DNA of 64,000 nucleotides from Pseudomonas chlororaphis subsp. piscium (GTDB taxonomy: Bacteria; Pseudomonadota; Gammaproteobacteria; Pseudomonadales; Pseudomonadaceae), in assembly GCF_003850345.1 (NCBI RefSeq), contig NZ_CP027707.1, positions 5,270,001 through 5,334,000 of the forward strand. The letters are read 5' to 3'. The position numbers and the translations under genes were made by a program. This document shows, piece by piece, positions 51,318 through 59,894 of the stretch; within the stretch, counting starts at the first letter, position 1, and each line of letters starts with the position of its first letter. The notes below the pieces were generated by a model. The model did not search any database. It was given only the letters and a program-made list of their open reading frames with translations, and was not told where the DNA came from.

Positions 51318-52316
51318 ATGCGCGAACGCACCATCGCCAGTCATTTCGCCCGCGCCGCCCTGGGCGGGGCCCGCCGGCGGGGCTACGACTATTCGGAGTT
51401 GCTGCAGACCCTGGGCATCAGCCTCGAACTGCTGAACGAACCCAAGGCCCGTATCGCCCCCGAGCAGTTCACCAGCCTGCTGCAACAGCTCTGGCAGGTC
51501 CTGGATGACGAGTACCTGGGGTTCGGCGACGGCCCGAGCAAGCGCGGCACCTTCGCCATGATGTGCCACGCCCTGATCCACTGCAGCAACCTGGAGAAGG
51601 CCCTGCAGCGTGGCCTGCTGTTTTACAGCCTGTTCCCCCAGGCACCGCGGCTGAGCCTGACGCGCGAAGGGGAAATGACCCGCCTGAGCCTGGACGACGC
51701 TGCGCTGTGGGACCCGGACCACTTCCTCAGCGAGAGCCTGCTGGTGATCTGGCATCGCCTGGGCAGTTGGCTGATCGGCCAGCGCATCCGCCTCGAACAG
51801 GCCTGTTTCAGCTACCCGAAACCCGAACACGGCAACGAATACGACCTGCTGTTCCCCTGCCCCCTGGTGTTTTCCTGTGACCGCAGCAGCCTGCTGTTCC
51901 ACAGCCGCTACCTGAGCATGCCGCTGCTGCAGGACGAACGAACCCTCAAGCACTTCCTTGAACGCTCCCCCGCCGACCTGCTGGCCCGCCCGGACGACGG
52001 CGACAGCCTGAGCAGCCAGCTGCGCCGCCTGCTCAGCCGCGACAGCAACCATTGGCCGGACCTGGAAAACATCGCCCAGCACCTGCACATCAGCCCGCAG
52101 ACCCTGCGCCGGCACTTGCGCGAAGAAGGCACGAGCTTTCAGGAATTGAAGGATCAGTTGCGGCGCGATATCGCCATCTACCATCTGCGCCGGGCCGACC
52201 TGTCATTGCAACAGATCGCCGAGCAGACCGGCTTTTCCGAACCCTCGGCCTTTCACCGCGCGTTCAAGAAGTGGACCGGGCTGACGCCGGGCGCCTACCG
52301 CGCCCAGGAAACCTGA
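51318..52316 (+). CDS. AraC family transcriptional regulator (OruR/ArgR-like domain layout)
   Basis: A 332-residue regulator: an N-terminal arabinose-binding-like domain of the PF12625 type (SLELLNEPKARIAPEQFTSLLQQLW, HALIHCSNLEKALQRGLLFYSLF) and a C-terminal double helix-turn-helix (ENIAQHLHISPQTLRRHLREEGTSFQELKDQLRRD; LQQIAEQTGFSEPSAFHRAFKKWTGLTPGAYR). ATG 51318 is preferred on family N-terminus (RERTIASHF); ATG 51300 is possible. It diverges from dctA. The ligand and targets are unknown. Confidence 0.9.
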   Translation: MRERTIASHFARAALGGARRRGYDYSELLQTLGISLELLNEPKARIAPEQFTSLLQQLWQVLDDEYLGFGDGPSKRGTFAMMCHALIHCSNLEKALQRGLLFYSLFPQAPRLSLTREGEMTRLSLDDAALWDPDHFLSESLLVIWHRLGSWLIGQRIRLEQACFSYPKPEHGNEYDLLFPCPLVFSCDRSSLLFHSRYLSMPLLQDERTLKHFLERSPADLLARPDDGDSLSSQLRRLLSRDSNHWPDLENIAQHLHISPQTLRRHLREEGTSFQELKDQLRRDIAIYHLRRADLSLQQIAEQTGFSEPSAFHRAFKKWTGLTPGAYRAQET

Positions 52317-52325
52317 ACGCGTCGG

Positions 52326-53672
52326 TCAAATCGCCGGGAAGTGAATGCGGAACGCCGCCCCGCCCAGGGTGGAATCCCCAAGGGTCAGCTGGGCGCCGTA
52401 GCTGTCGATGATGTCCTTGACCACCGCCAGGCCGATCCCCTGCCCCGGATGCTGGCGATCCAGCCGTTCGCCGCGCTGGAGAATCCGCGCCCGCTGGTCC
52501 GGCGGCACGCCCGGCCCGTCGTCCTCGACACACAACTGCGCGCCGTGGAGGTCTTGGCGGACACTGATGCGCACTTCGCTCAGGCACAGGCGATAGGCGT
52601 TCTCCAACAGGTTGCCCAGCAATTCGAGCAAGGCCCCATGCTCGATCGGCACATAGCAGCGCTCCGGCAGGTCGAACGAGACCCGTACCTGTTTGTCGCG
52701 ATAGACCTTGTCCAGGGTGTCGCACAGGCTTTTCAGCACCGGACGCAGGCGCACCTGGTGACGCACCAGGCCGCTCTTGCGCAGGCTGGCACGCTGCAAC
52801 TGGTAGCTGATCTGCTGGCTCATGCGTTCGATCTGGGTCTGCAGCACCCAGGCCTGTTCGCGGTCCTGAGGACGCAGGGCCATGTCCTCGCTGACCCCTT
52901 GCAACACCGTCAGAGGGGTTTTCAAGCTGTGGGCCAGATCGTCCAGGGAATCGCGATAACGGCTGCGCTGCTCGCGCTCGCTGTGCAACAGGCGGTTCAA
53001 CGAACCGGTCAAGCGCAACAGTTCGCGCGGATGTTCTTCGCTGAGGCTTTCCCGGGTGCCGCTTTCGATTTCGTCCAGCTCCTGGCTCAGCCGGCGCAAG
53101 GCCTGCAGACCCCAGGTCAGGCCAAGCCAGAGCAGCGCCAGGAGCACCAGCAACGCGGCGCCGAAACCGAGGTAGAGGTTTTCCCGCACGCCCTCCAGGG
53201 TCAACTGGTACTCACGTACTGGCTGCAGGGCGACGATGCTGAACGCCGCGCTCTTACCGCCCAGCAGCTTGACCTCGACGTCGTAGACGAAAAACTCCTG
53301 GCCGTTGACTTCGCGGATACGCGCGAACTCGTTGCCGCGTCCGTCATAACGCGGCTTGTAGTTGATGTTCTCTTCCTGAGTCGCCCTGGAACGCCAGACC
53401 AGCCGCCCCTCCCGGTCATAGATGTAGCCCAGGAGGCGACTGTCGGTCAGGTTGAAGCGCTCGTCCGGCAGTTGCGCCGGCATTTGCAGGTGATTGTTCT
53501 CGACCCGGGCCGCCGAGATCAGCGTGGTCACATCGGAGGCCAGGCGCTGCTCGATGGAATCCTGCAACGCCAGGCTGAACGCGCCTTGCATGGCCGGCAA
53601 CAGCGCCAGCATGAACAGCACTGCCAGCGTCGTGGCCGCCAGCATCAGGCGCAGGCGTAACGATCGGATCAT
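52326..53672 (-). CDS. phoQ: Sensor histidine kinase PhoQ
   Basis: A 448-residue inner-membrane sensor of low divalent cations and cationic peptides. Helix 1 LRLMLAATTLAVLFMLALLPA; periplasmic domain (about 35-165) with acidic and aromatic residues (NGQEFFVYDVEVKLLGG); helix 2 GFGAALLVLLALLWLGLTWG; His box DDLAHSLKTPLTVLQGV; HATPase motifs ENAYRLCLSEV, EDDGPGVPPDQR and QGIGLAVVKDI. It overlaps phoP by ATGA and is the last gene of oprH-phoP-phoQ. Confidence 0.93.
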   Translation of the reverse strand: MIRSLRLRLMLAATTLAVLFMLALLPAMQGAFSLALQDSIEQRLASDVTTLISAARVENNHLQMPAQLPDERFNLTDSRLLGYIYDREGRLVWRSRATQEENINYKPRYDGRGNEFARIREVNGQEFFVYDVEVKLLGGKSAAFSIVALQPVREYQLTLEGVRENLYLGFGAALLVLLALLWLGLTWGLQALRRLSQELDEIESGTRESLSEEHPRELLRLTGSLNRLLHSEREQRSRYRDSLDDLAHSLKTPLTVLQGVSEDMALRPQDREQAWVLQTQIERMSQQISYQLQRASLRKSGLVRHQVRLRPVLKSLCDTLDKVYRDKQVRVSFDLPERCYVPIEHGALLELLGNLLENAYRLCLSEVRISVRQDLHGAQLCVEDDGPGVPPDQRARILQRGERLDRQHPGQGIGLAVVKDIIDSYGAQLTLGDSTLGGAAFRIHFPAI

Positions 53673-54346
53673 CGGCAGCGCTCGTTGAACAGGTAACCCA
53701 GGCCGCGCACGGTATCGATGGGCTTGAAGCCCGAAGGGCCTTCCAGCTTGCGCCGCAGGCGGCCGACCAGCACTTCGATCACGTTCGGATCGCGCTCGTC
53801 ATCGTCCGGGTACAGCTGTTCCATCAACCGGTCCTTGGCCACCACCTGCTGATGGTGGCGCATGAGGTACTCGAGAATCCGGTATTCGTAGGCGGTCAGC
53901 GCCAGCGGTTGTTCGTCGAGCGAGGCCTGCTTGCGATTCAGGTCGAGCAGCAGCGGGCCGGCGATGATGGTCGATTGGGTGAACCCGCTGGAGCGGCGCA
54001 GCAGCGCATTCAGACGCGCGTCCAGTTCCTCGAACTGGAAGGGCTTGACCACATAGTCGTCGGCGCCGGCAGCCAGCCCTTCGACCTTGTCCTGCCAGTT
54101 GCCGCGAGCCGTCAGGATCAGGATCGGAAACGCCTTGCCCCGCGAGCGCAGCTGACGGATCAGGTCCAGCCCACCCATGCCCGGCAGGCCCAGGTCGATC
54201 ACCGCCAGATCATGGTTGAACTGCTCGGTCTGATACAGCGCCTCCTCGGCATTGGCCACGGACTCGACCACATGGCCGCTGTCCGTGAGGCGGGTTTGCA
54301 AGTGATGGCGCAGCAGCGCCTCATCTTCAACGACGAGCAGTTTCAT
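53669..54346 (-). CDS. phoP: Response regulator PhoP
   Basis: A 225-residue OmpR-family regulator: receiver with VVEDEALLRHHL, Asp in LAVIDLGLPGMGGLDLIR and Lys in VVKPFQFEELDARL; winged helix LTAYEYRILEYLMRHHQQVV, RDPNVIEVLVGRLRRKLEG, IDTVRGLGYLF. ATG 54346 fits the receiver start, and GGGAG lies upstream. Two hairpins sit in the gap after oprH, which may lower phoPQ output relative to oprH. Confidence 0.95.
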   Translation of the reverse strand: MKLLVVEDEALLRHHLQTRLTDSGHVVESVANAEEALYQTEQFNHDLAVIDLGLPGMGGLDLIRQLRSRGKAFPILILTARGNWQDKVEGLAAGADDYVVKPFQFEELDARLNALLRRSSGFTQSTIIAGPLLLDLNRKQASLDEQPLALTAYEYRILEYLMRHHQQVVAKDRLMEQLYPDDDERDPNVIEVLVGRLRRKLEGPSGFKPIDTVRGLGYLFNERCR

Positions 54347-54378
54347 GCAGCTCTCCCAGGCAAAATTCGACATCTCCA

Positions 54379-54396
54379 AGGGCGCTCAGGCGCCCT
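54379..54396 (-). other. Intercistronic hairpin 2, oprH-phoP gap
   Basis: AGGGCGC-CTGA-GCGCCCT, a 7-bp stem about 33 bp before the phoP start; no U-tract follows, so it is not a classic terminator. Confidence 0.5.
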
Positions 54397-54414
54397 GATC
54401 GTATATATGGCAAC

Positions 54415-54441
54415 GCCGGATCCTGCCTTGGCAGATCCGGC
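54415..54441 (-). other. Intercistronic hairpin 1, oprH-phoP gap
   Basis: GCCGGATCTGCC / GGCAGGATCCGGC pairing with one bulged base and no U-tract. A likely processing or stability element for the oprH part of the mRNA. Confidence 0.5.
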
Positions 54442-54464
54442 GCGGTCAGAACCAGGACGATATT

Positions 54465-55067
54465 TTAGAAAGCGTAGTTGGCCGACAGGTAGGTCTGGGC
54501 GCTGCTGGTCAGGCTCAGCGAACCCTGCTTGCTGCCACTGCGCTCGCTCATCTCGGTGCTGGCATTGCTGCGCAGGTAACGGTAACCCAGTTCGACCGAA
54601 GTGTTCTGTGAAACCTGCTGCAGGACGCCGGCCTGCACGCCGACGGCATAACCGATATCGCTGTCGCGGCTGAAGCCTGGGGAATCCTGGGTCAGCTTGG
54701 TCAGGCCCGCGGTACCGCCGCCGAACAGCTTGGTGCTGCTGGTCACTGGCAGGAACACATCGTAGCTGCCGAGCAGGTTTTCCTGGCGCAGTTTAATGCC
54801 ATTGTGGGAACCGGAGACATTGTCGTAGGTGGCGTAGTAGCGGTGCTGGTCATTCTGCTGACCCAGGCGCACGCCCCAGGTGTTGTCCTTGCCGATCACA
54901 CCGTCGGCGTTCGGATGGTTCAGGTTGCTGTTGAGCAGGCTGGACTTCTTGACCTTGTCGCTGGTCTGGCCGTAGGTAAGGCTGGCGAAGTTGCTGTCGG
55001 CGGCCTGGACGACAGCGCTGGCGCCGAGAACAGTGAAGGCCAGGATCATCTTCTTGAAAGTAGTCAT
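54465..55067 (-). CDS. oprH: PhoP/Q-regulated outer membrane protein OprH
   Basis: A 200-residue small beta-barrel that replaces divalent cations at LPS when magnesium is low. Signal peptide TTFKKMILAFTVLGASAVVQA; mature barrel with alternating strands (NTWGVRLGQQNDQHRYYATY, NTSVELGYRYLRSNA) and terminal aromatic AQTYLSANYAF. GAGGAAAT precedes the ATG. Four PhoP half-sites lie at 55128-55166 and drive it. The identification also rests on the oprH-phoP-phoQ order. Confidence 0.92.
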   Translation of the reverse strand: MTTFKKMILAFTVLGASAVVQAADSNFASLTYGQTSDKVKKSSLLNSNLNHPNADGVIGKDNTWGVRLGQQNDQHRYYATYDNVSGSHNGIKLRQENLLGSYDVFLPVTSSTKLFGGGTAGLTKLTQDSPGFSRDSDIGYAVGVQAGVLQQVSQNTSVELGYRYLRSNASTEMSERSGSKQGSLSLTSSAQTYLSANYAF

Positions 55068-55127
55068 GGGGGTATTTCCTCATTCGCTATGTGTTTTTGG
55101 GTACGGGGCCAGACTACCGACCCCGCC

Positions 55128-55166
55128 CTGAACTCCCCCTGAACACACTCTGAACCTCGGCTGAAT
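55128..55166 (-). promoter_or_regulatory. PhoP box array (four half-sites)
   Basis: Minus strand ATTCAG-N5-GTTCAG-N5-GTTCAG-N5-GTTCAG: starts at 55128, 55139, 55150 and 55161 (plus strand CTGAAC/CTGAAT), an exact 11-bp period. The last half-site is followed by 11 bases and TAGTCT, a fitting distance to a -10 hexamer. Confidence 0.88.
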
Positions 55167-55211
55167 CAAATCGACTAGGCTGTTTGGCAGTCTTTTAAAG
55201 GAGAACGGACC

Positions 55212-56003
55212 ATGCGCGCGCTTTTCGCTTGCTTGTTGTTGGCTTTCTGCGGCTTGAGCCAGGCGGCCATCAAGACCCAGGAAATTCCCTACCAGGGCCC
55301 CGACGGCATTCGCTTCATCGGCTACTACGCCTATGACGACGCCCTGCAAGGGCCACGTCCCGGAGTCGTGGTGGTGCATGAATGGTGGGGCCTGAACGAC
55401 TACGCCAAACGCCGGGCCCGGGATCTCGCGGCCTTGGGCTACAGCGCCCTGGCCATCGATATGTACGGCGACGGCAAGCACACTGAGCACCCGAAAGACG
55501 CCATGGCCTTCATGCAGGCCGCCTCGAAAGACAGTGCCGCCGCCAACGCGCGCTTCAAGGCCGGGCTCAACCTGCTGAAGAAGCAGCCACAGACCAACCC
55601 GGACAAGCTGGCCGCGATCGGCTACTGCTTTGGCGGCAAGGTGGTGCTGGACGCGGCGCGCCAGGGCCTGCCGCTGCTCGGGGTAGTGAGTTTCCATGGC
55701 GCCCTGGTCACCAACACCCCCGCCACTCCAGGCAGCGTCAAGGCGAAAATCCTCGTCGAACACGGCGCCCTCGACAGCATGGTCACCGCCGATAACGTCA
55801 GCGCCTTCAAGGCGGAAATGGACAAGGCCGGCGCCGACTACCAGTTCGTCAACCTCGAGGGCGCCAAACACAGCTTCAGCAATCCGGATGCCGACCGCCT
55901 GAGCCACGGCGAACATGGCGGGCTGGACATCGGCTACAACAAGGCCGCCGATGAACGCTCGTGGGCGGACATGCAGGCGCTCTTCAAGAAACTGTTCGAC
56001 TGA
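55212..56003 (+). CDS. Dienelactone hydrolase family protein, secreted
   Basis: A 263-residue alpha/beta-hydrolase with signal peptide RALFACLLLAFCGLSQA. Triad: nucleophile Cys in IGYCFGGKVVLDAA, Asp in HGALDSMVTADN and His in GAKHSFSNPDAD. VVVVHEWWGLNDYAKRRARDLAALGY is the family N-terminal core. The cleaved substrate is unknown; periplasmic export is unusual for a classical catechol-pathway enzyme. AAAGGAG lies 6-7 bases before ATG. It diverges from oprH and shares the PhoP-box region. Confidence 0.92.
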   Translation: MRALFACLLLAFCGLSQAAIKTQEIPYQGPDGIRFIGYYAYDDALQGPRPGVVVVHEWWGLNDYAKRRARDLAALGYSALAIDMYGDGKHTEHPKDAMAFMQAASKDSAAANARFKAGLNLLKKQPQTNPDKLAAIGYCFGGKVVLDAARQGLPLLGVVSFHGALVTNTPATPGSVKAKILVEHGALDSMVTADNVSAFKAEMDKAGADYQFVNLEGAKHSFSNPDADRLSHGEHGGLDIGYNKAADERSWADMQALFKKLFD

Positions 56004-56106
56004 CTCCGCGCCGACCGCCCCGGGCCCTCAACTCCCGGGGTGGCGGCATCAAGGCCGACGGTTGCCAGGCTACCCTCCAGCCTTACAACCCGGCAAAATG
56101 CCTGGC

Positions 56107-56832
56107 ATGAATCTCATCCCTACCCTCCCCGCCTGCTGCTCCCCACTCGACGACCAGTGGCCGCTGCCCGATGCCCTGCCGGACACCGTCCTGCTCGGCA
56201 CCCATTTCGATGCTTCGCGCCTGGCCAGCGACGACTTCCAGCTCAGTGCCATCGAGCCGCCCGCAAGCATTCAACGTTCGGTGGCGAAACGGCAGGCCGA
56301 GTTTCTCGCCGGGCGCTTCTGCGCCCGCGCCGCTCTGCAACGCCTGGACGGCCTGGACTGCATTCCACCAATCGGCGAAGACCGGGCACCAGTCTGGCCA
56401 GCGCACATCTGCGGCTCGATCACCCACAGCACCGGGCGCGCCGCGGCGATCGTCGCGCGCAAGGAGCATTGGCGCGGGCTGGGCATGGACCTGGAGAACC
56501 TGCTCAACATCGAACGGGCGGAACGCCTGGCGGGGGAAATCCTCATCCCGGCCGAAATGCAGCGCATGGCCGCCGCCCCGCGCGAGCAACTGGCGCTCTG
56601 GGTCACCCTGACCTTTTCGGTGAAGGAAAGCCTGTTCAAGGCGCTGTACCCGATCGTCCAGCAACGCTTCTATTTCGAACACGCCGAAGTGCTGGAGTGG
56701 ACAGGCAGTGGCCAGGTCCGCCTGCGCCTGCTGACCGACCTGTCCAGCGAGTGGCGCAGTGGCAGCGAGCTGGATGCGCAGTTCGCCGTGCAGGACGGGC
56801 ACCTGCTGAGTCTGGTCAGCATCCGGGCTTGA
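56107..56832 (+). CDS. pcpS: 4'-phosphopantetheinyl transferase PcpS
   Basis: A 241-residue Sfp-type transferase that activates acyl- and peptidyl-carrier proteins; in Pseudomonas one enzyme serves both primary and siderophore/secondary metabolism. Motifs: SVAKRQAEFLAGRFCARAAL, GSITHSTGRAAAIVA, the Mg site GLGMDLENLL and FSVKESLFKALYPIV. ATG 56107 is used; ATG 56098 (three residues more) is equally possible and neither has a good ribosome site. Confidence 0.95.
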   Translation: MNLIPTLPACCSPLDDQWPLPDALPDTVLLGTHFDASRLASDDFQLSAIEPPASIQRSVAKRQAEFLAGRFCARAALQRLDGLDCIPPIGEDRAPVWPAHICGSITHSTGRAAAIVARKEHWRGLGMDLENLLNIERAERLAGEILIPAEMQRMAAAPREQLALWVTLTFSVKESLFKALYPIVQQRFYFEHAEVLEWTGSGQVRLRLLTDLSSEWRSGSELDAQFAVQDGHLLSLVSIRA

Positions 56833-56859
56833 TGCCCGGACGAACCTGATCGAAAGCCC

Positions 56860-58470
56860 TCAACCTTTATCCTGATGCCGTGGCCAGCTCAGGCTGAAAC
56901 AGGCACCACCGAGGGTCTTGCTCCTGCTGATCAACGCCCGGCCGTCGTGCCAGTGAATGATCCGCCGCACGATCGACAAGCCCAGGCCATGACCGCCCGA
57001 AGCCCGGGTACGGCTGTCATCCAGGCGCAGGAACGGGGTGAAGATCCGTTCCCAGGCGCTTTCCGGAACCCCCGGGCCATCGTCCTCGACGTCGACCCGG
57101 CAACGCATCTGCCCCACCTGGTAACTGACCAGCACCTGCGACTCGGCGTGGCGCATAGCGTTGCTCACCAGGTTCTGCAACGCCCGATGCAGGTAGCGCG
57201 GCTCGGCCTCGACCCAGGCGCCATCGCAATCCGCCGCGGACAGGCACGAACCGCGCTGCACCTTGACCTGCGCCCGCAACGGCGCCAGTTCGCTGATCAC
57301 CTGGTTGATCAGAGCGTCCAGATCGATGCGCTGGAAGTTCAGCGCCGGCGAGCCCTGCTCCAGCCGCGCATAGGTGAGCATTTCGTCCACCAGCCGGTCG
57401 AGGTCCTGGATATCGTTGTCCATACCCTCCATGTACTTGTCCCGGGCCTGGGGCGTCGTCGCCGAGCCGATCATCTCCAGGCCGAAGCGCAGGCGCGCCA
57501 CCGGTGTGCGCAACTCGTGGGACACCGCGCGCACCAGCTCGCGCTGGATCGCCAGCAAGCGCTGCAAGTGCTCGGCCATGCCATTGAAGGCCGCCGCCAG
57601 CCGCCCCACGGAGTCGGCGCCACCGGCCGGCACCCGGGCTTCCAGACTGCCTTTGGCAATGCGCGTGGCCGCCGATTCCAGGCCACGCAAGCGTCGCTCC
57701 AGCTGGCGCACCAATAAATAGACGATCAAACCGATCAGGCTCAAGCCCAGCACCGCGATCAACACCAACCATTGCGGCGGGTAGGGATTCATCTGGTACA
57801 GCGGGCCAATTTCCAGCACCCAGGGGGTGCCCACCATGCCCGCGAATACACGGATCGAGTCGCCGCCCTTACCCAGGGCCATCACCGTGTCGCCTTCGGA
57901 AACTCGGCGGCGCTGGTCCTCGTCCATGTCCGCATCGTCCTGGGTGACCAGGTGCATGTCGAAACCGAAGCCCTTGTCCTTTTTCAGCGCCGCCAAGCGT
58001 TCCGGCTGCTCGGCCACCGGAAAGCGCACCAACTCGTCGGCCAACAGATAAATAGTCGCCCGCGCCAATTGTTCGCTGATCTGCTGCACCTCACCGGTCA
58101 GCAGCAGTTGTTCCGACTCGCTGACCAGACGATAGACCCGCGCCGCGTAAGGCCCGGTCTGCTCCACCAGGGCCTGGCCGCGCAGCACGCGGTTGCGCTG
58201 CCCGAGGTCGAGGCCGGTCTGGGTGAAGGTTTGCAGGGTCAGCGGGATGCCCAACAGGCGCTCCCACACCGCCAGGGCGCGGCGGCGCTCGATTTCGCTC
58301 ATGGGTTGCAGGTTGTCGGCCATCAGCGAGAACGTGCCGTGGGCCAGGCGCTCGCGGTATTGCTCGCTGCGCACCTGGTTGAGCAGGTGCAGCGCCAGCA
58401 CGCCCAACAGCGCCACCAGAATCAGGGCGGCGCACATGCCGCCGTAGATGCGCAGGAATATGGAGTTCAC
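56860..58470 (-). CDS. Sensor histidine kinase (RstB-like), paired with the upstream regulator
   Basis: A 536-residue inner-membrane kinase: helix near 10-30 (CAALILVALLGVLALHLLNQV), periplasmic domain of about 220 residues, second helix (WLVLIAVLGLSLIGLIVYLLV), HAMP (RIAKGSLEARVP), His box RAVSHELRTPVARLRFG, HATPase (QNLVSNAMRHAES, EDDGPGVPESAW, GGHGLGLSIVRRI). GTG start at 58470 overlaps the regulator stop (GTGA). Function not known; the pair is located just before nrdA, as in P. aeruginosa. Confidence 0.9.
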   Translation of the reverse strand: MNSIFLRIYGGMCAALILVALLGVLALHLLNQVRSEQYRERLAHGTFSLMADNLQPMSEIERRRALAVWERLLGIPLTLQTFTQTGLDLGQRNRVLRGQALVEQTGPYAARVYRLVSESEQLLLTGEVQQISEQLARATIYLLADELVRFPVAEQPERLAALKKDKGFGFDMHLVTQDDADMDEDQRRRVSEGDTVMALGKGGDSIRVFAGMVGTPWVLEIGPLYQMNPYPPQWLVLIAVLGLSLIGLIVYLLVRQLERRLRGLESAATRIAKGSLEARVPAGGADSVGRLAAAFNGMAEHLQRLLAIQRELVRAVSHELRTPVARLRFGLEMIGSATTPQARDKYMEGMDNDIQDLDRLVDEMLTYARLEQGSPALNFQRIDLDALINQVISELAPLRAQVKVQRGSCLSAADCDGAWVEAEPRYLHRALQNLVSNAMRHAESQVLVSYQVGQMRCRVDVEDDGPGVPESAWERIFTPFLRLDDSRTRASGGHGLGLSIVRRIIHWHDGRALISRSKTLGGACFSLSWPRHQDKG

Positions 58471-59192
58471 GACGACAGGTCGGCAGCGGCTTCGGGGACG
58501 AACAGATAACCCTTGCTGCGGATGGTCTTGATCAGCCGCGGGTGTTCCGGGTCGTCGCCGATTTTCGGGCGGATTCGTGAAATGCGCACATCGATGGAAC
58601 GGTCCTGGCCGTCATAGCCGATGCCGCGCAGGGCGGTGAAGATTTCCTCGCGGGACAGAATGCGCCCGGCGTTGGCCACCAGCAGCCAGAGCAGGTCGAA
58701 CTCGGCGCTGGTCAACTCGATACCGGCATCGTGCAGCCAGGCTTCGCGCAAGGCGCTGTCCACCACCAGAGGGCCGAATTGCAGGCGCCGGGACTTCTCC
58801 GGTGCGACGCCTTCCACGGGTTCGCTACGCCGCAACAGGGCCTGGATCCTGGCCAGCAACAGACGCGGACGGACCGGCTTGCACACGTAATCGTCGGCAC
58901 CGGTGTCCAGCCCCAGCACCTGGTCCATGTCGTCAGTGCGCGCGGTCAGCATCAGGATCGGTCCGTCGTAACGGTCGCGGACCTTGCGGCAAATGCTCAG
59001 GCCATCCTCGCCGGGCAGCATCAGGTCGAGGATCACCAGATCGGGTTGTTCGGCAATGATCCGCGCCGCGGCCAGGGCGCCATTGCCCTCGATGGCGACG
59101 CGCAGTCCGTTGCTCTGCAGATATTCACAGGTCAACTCGGCCAGTCGCTGATCGTCCTCGACGATCAATATCTGCCACGTTTCTTGCTCCAC
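58467..59192 (-). CDS. Response regulator (RstA-like, OmpR family)
   Basis: A 241-residue regulator with receiver (VEDDQRLAELTCEYLQ, Asp in LVILDLMLPGEDGLSI, Lys in VCKPVRPRLLLARI) and winged helix (LTSAEFDLLWLLVANAGRILSRE, DRSIDVRISRIRPKIGDD, IKTIRSKGYLFVP). The start is a GTG at 59192 with AGAGG just upstream. Targets unknown; long shared intergenic region with nrdA. Confidence 0.92.
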   Translation of the reverse strand: MEQETWQILIVEDDQRLAELTCEYLQSNGLRVAIEGNGALAAARIIAEQPDLVILDLMLPGEDGLSICRKVRDRYDGPILMLTARTDDMDQVLGLDTGADDYVCKPVRPRLLLARIQALLRRSEPVEGVAPEKSRRLQFGPLVVDSALREAWLHDAGIELTSAEFDLLWLLVANAGRILSREEIFTALRGIGYDGQDRSIDVRISRIRPKIGDDPEHPRLIKTIRSKGYLFVPEAAADLSS

Positions 59193-59480
59193 AGTGACCT
59201 CTGCTTGCCAGATACGGGCTCAGGAAGAATCCGCCCGTCTTTTTGTAATGTGAGATGGATAAAACAATCTCTGGAAGGCCCGATTGTAGCAACGGCAAAG
59301 GCCGTGAACACAAGGCGCTGAATGCACTCGGTAAAGGCGTTTTTTTGTGATAGGGTTCGCGCCCGCAAAAATCCGCCCCGGGCAGTTTTGCAGGGTAAAA
59401 AACAGTGACAAACGGTAGGATCCAGCCCTGCTGCGGCCTGCGTGAGGTTTACCTGCTTCATACACAATTTACGCACAACC

Positions 59481-59489
59481 TTATCCACA
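59481..59489 (+). promoter_or_regulatory. DnaA box upstream of nrdA
   Basis: TTATCCACA, a perfect consensus match, 9 bp before the predicted -35. DnaA control of nrd genes is established in E. coli. Confidence 0.8.
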
Positions 59490-59498
59490 GGCTGTACG

Positions 59499-59527
59499 TT
59501 GCAATCACCCCCAAAAACGCATTATCT
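59499..59527 (+). promoter_or_regulatory. Predicted nrdA promoter
   Basis: TTGCAA, 17 bases, TTATCT: a sigma-70-like pair. The -10 lies inside NrdR box 1, which suits repression by NrdR. Confidence 0.6.
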
Positions 59528-59532
59528 TGTAG
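59517..59532. promoter_or_regulatory. NrdR box 1
   Basis: ACGCATTATCTTGTAG matches the NrdR consensus ACACWATATWGTGT-type half positions (C at 4, A-T core, G at 13). Confidence 0.75.
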
Positions 59533-59547
59533 CTCGGCCGCAAAAAA

Positions 59548-59563
59548 ACCCTACATCTAGGGT
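59548..59563. promoter_or_regulatory. NrdR box 2
   Basis: ACCCTACATCTAGGGT, the better palindrome. Start-to-start distance to box 1 is 31 bp, three helical turns, as is typical for NrdR box pairs. Confidence 0.82.
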
Positions 59564-59873
59564 TTCAGGCCAAAAACCAAACACAAATCAGACAAGAAAC
59601 TCAAGCGCTTTTCTTGCACTCGTTTGGTGGAACCAATCGGATTTTCAGAAGCCAAACCGCGCGTGCGGATGGCTGCGGTTTTCCAGCCCACGGCAAGGAA
59701 AACGGTACGGGTGTTGCAGTACATGACTGTCACCCACCAGGAATACGGTCACGAGCCACTGGCTCGCGGCCTATGACTTCGGCATGGAAGCGGCGCCAAC
59801 AGCCCCCTTCCTGAACTGTCCCGAAGTCGTTATGCCCGGCGTGCGCCGGTTGTAGTGCTTCAGGACGGAACGG

Positions 59874-59894
59874 TGGGCACCCAAAGGGTGCCCA
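59874..59894 (+). other. Leader hairpin before nrdA
   Basis: TGGGCACCC-AAA-GGGTGCCCA, a perfect 9-bp stem ending about 18 bases before the GGAG ribosome site; no U-tract, so possibly an mRNA-stability or translation element. Confidence 0.55.
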
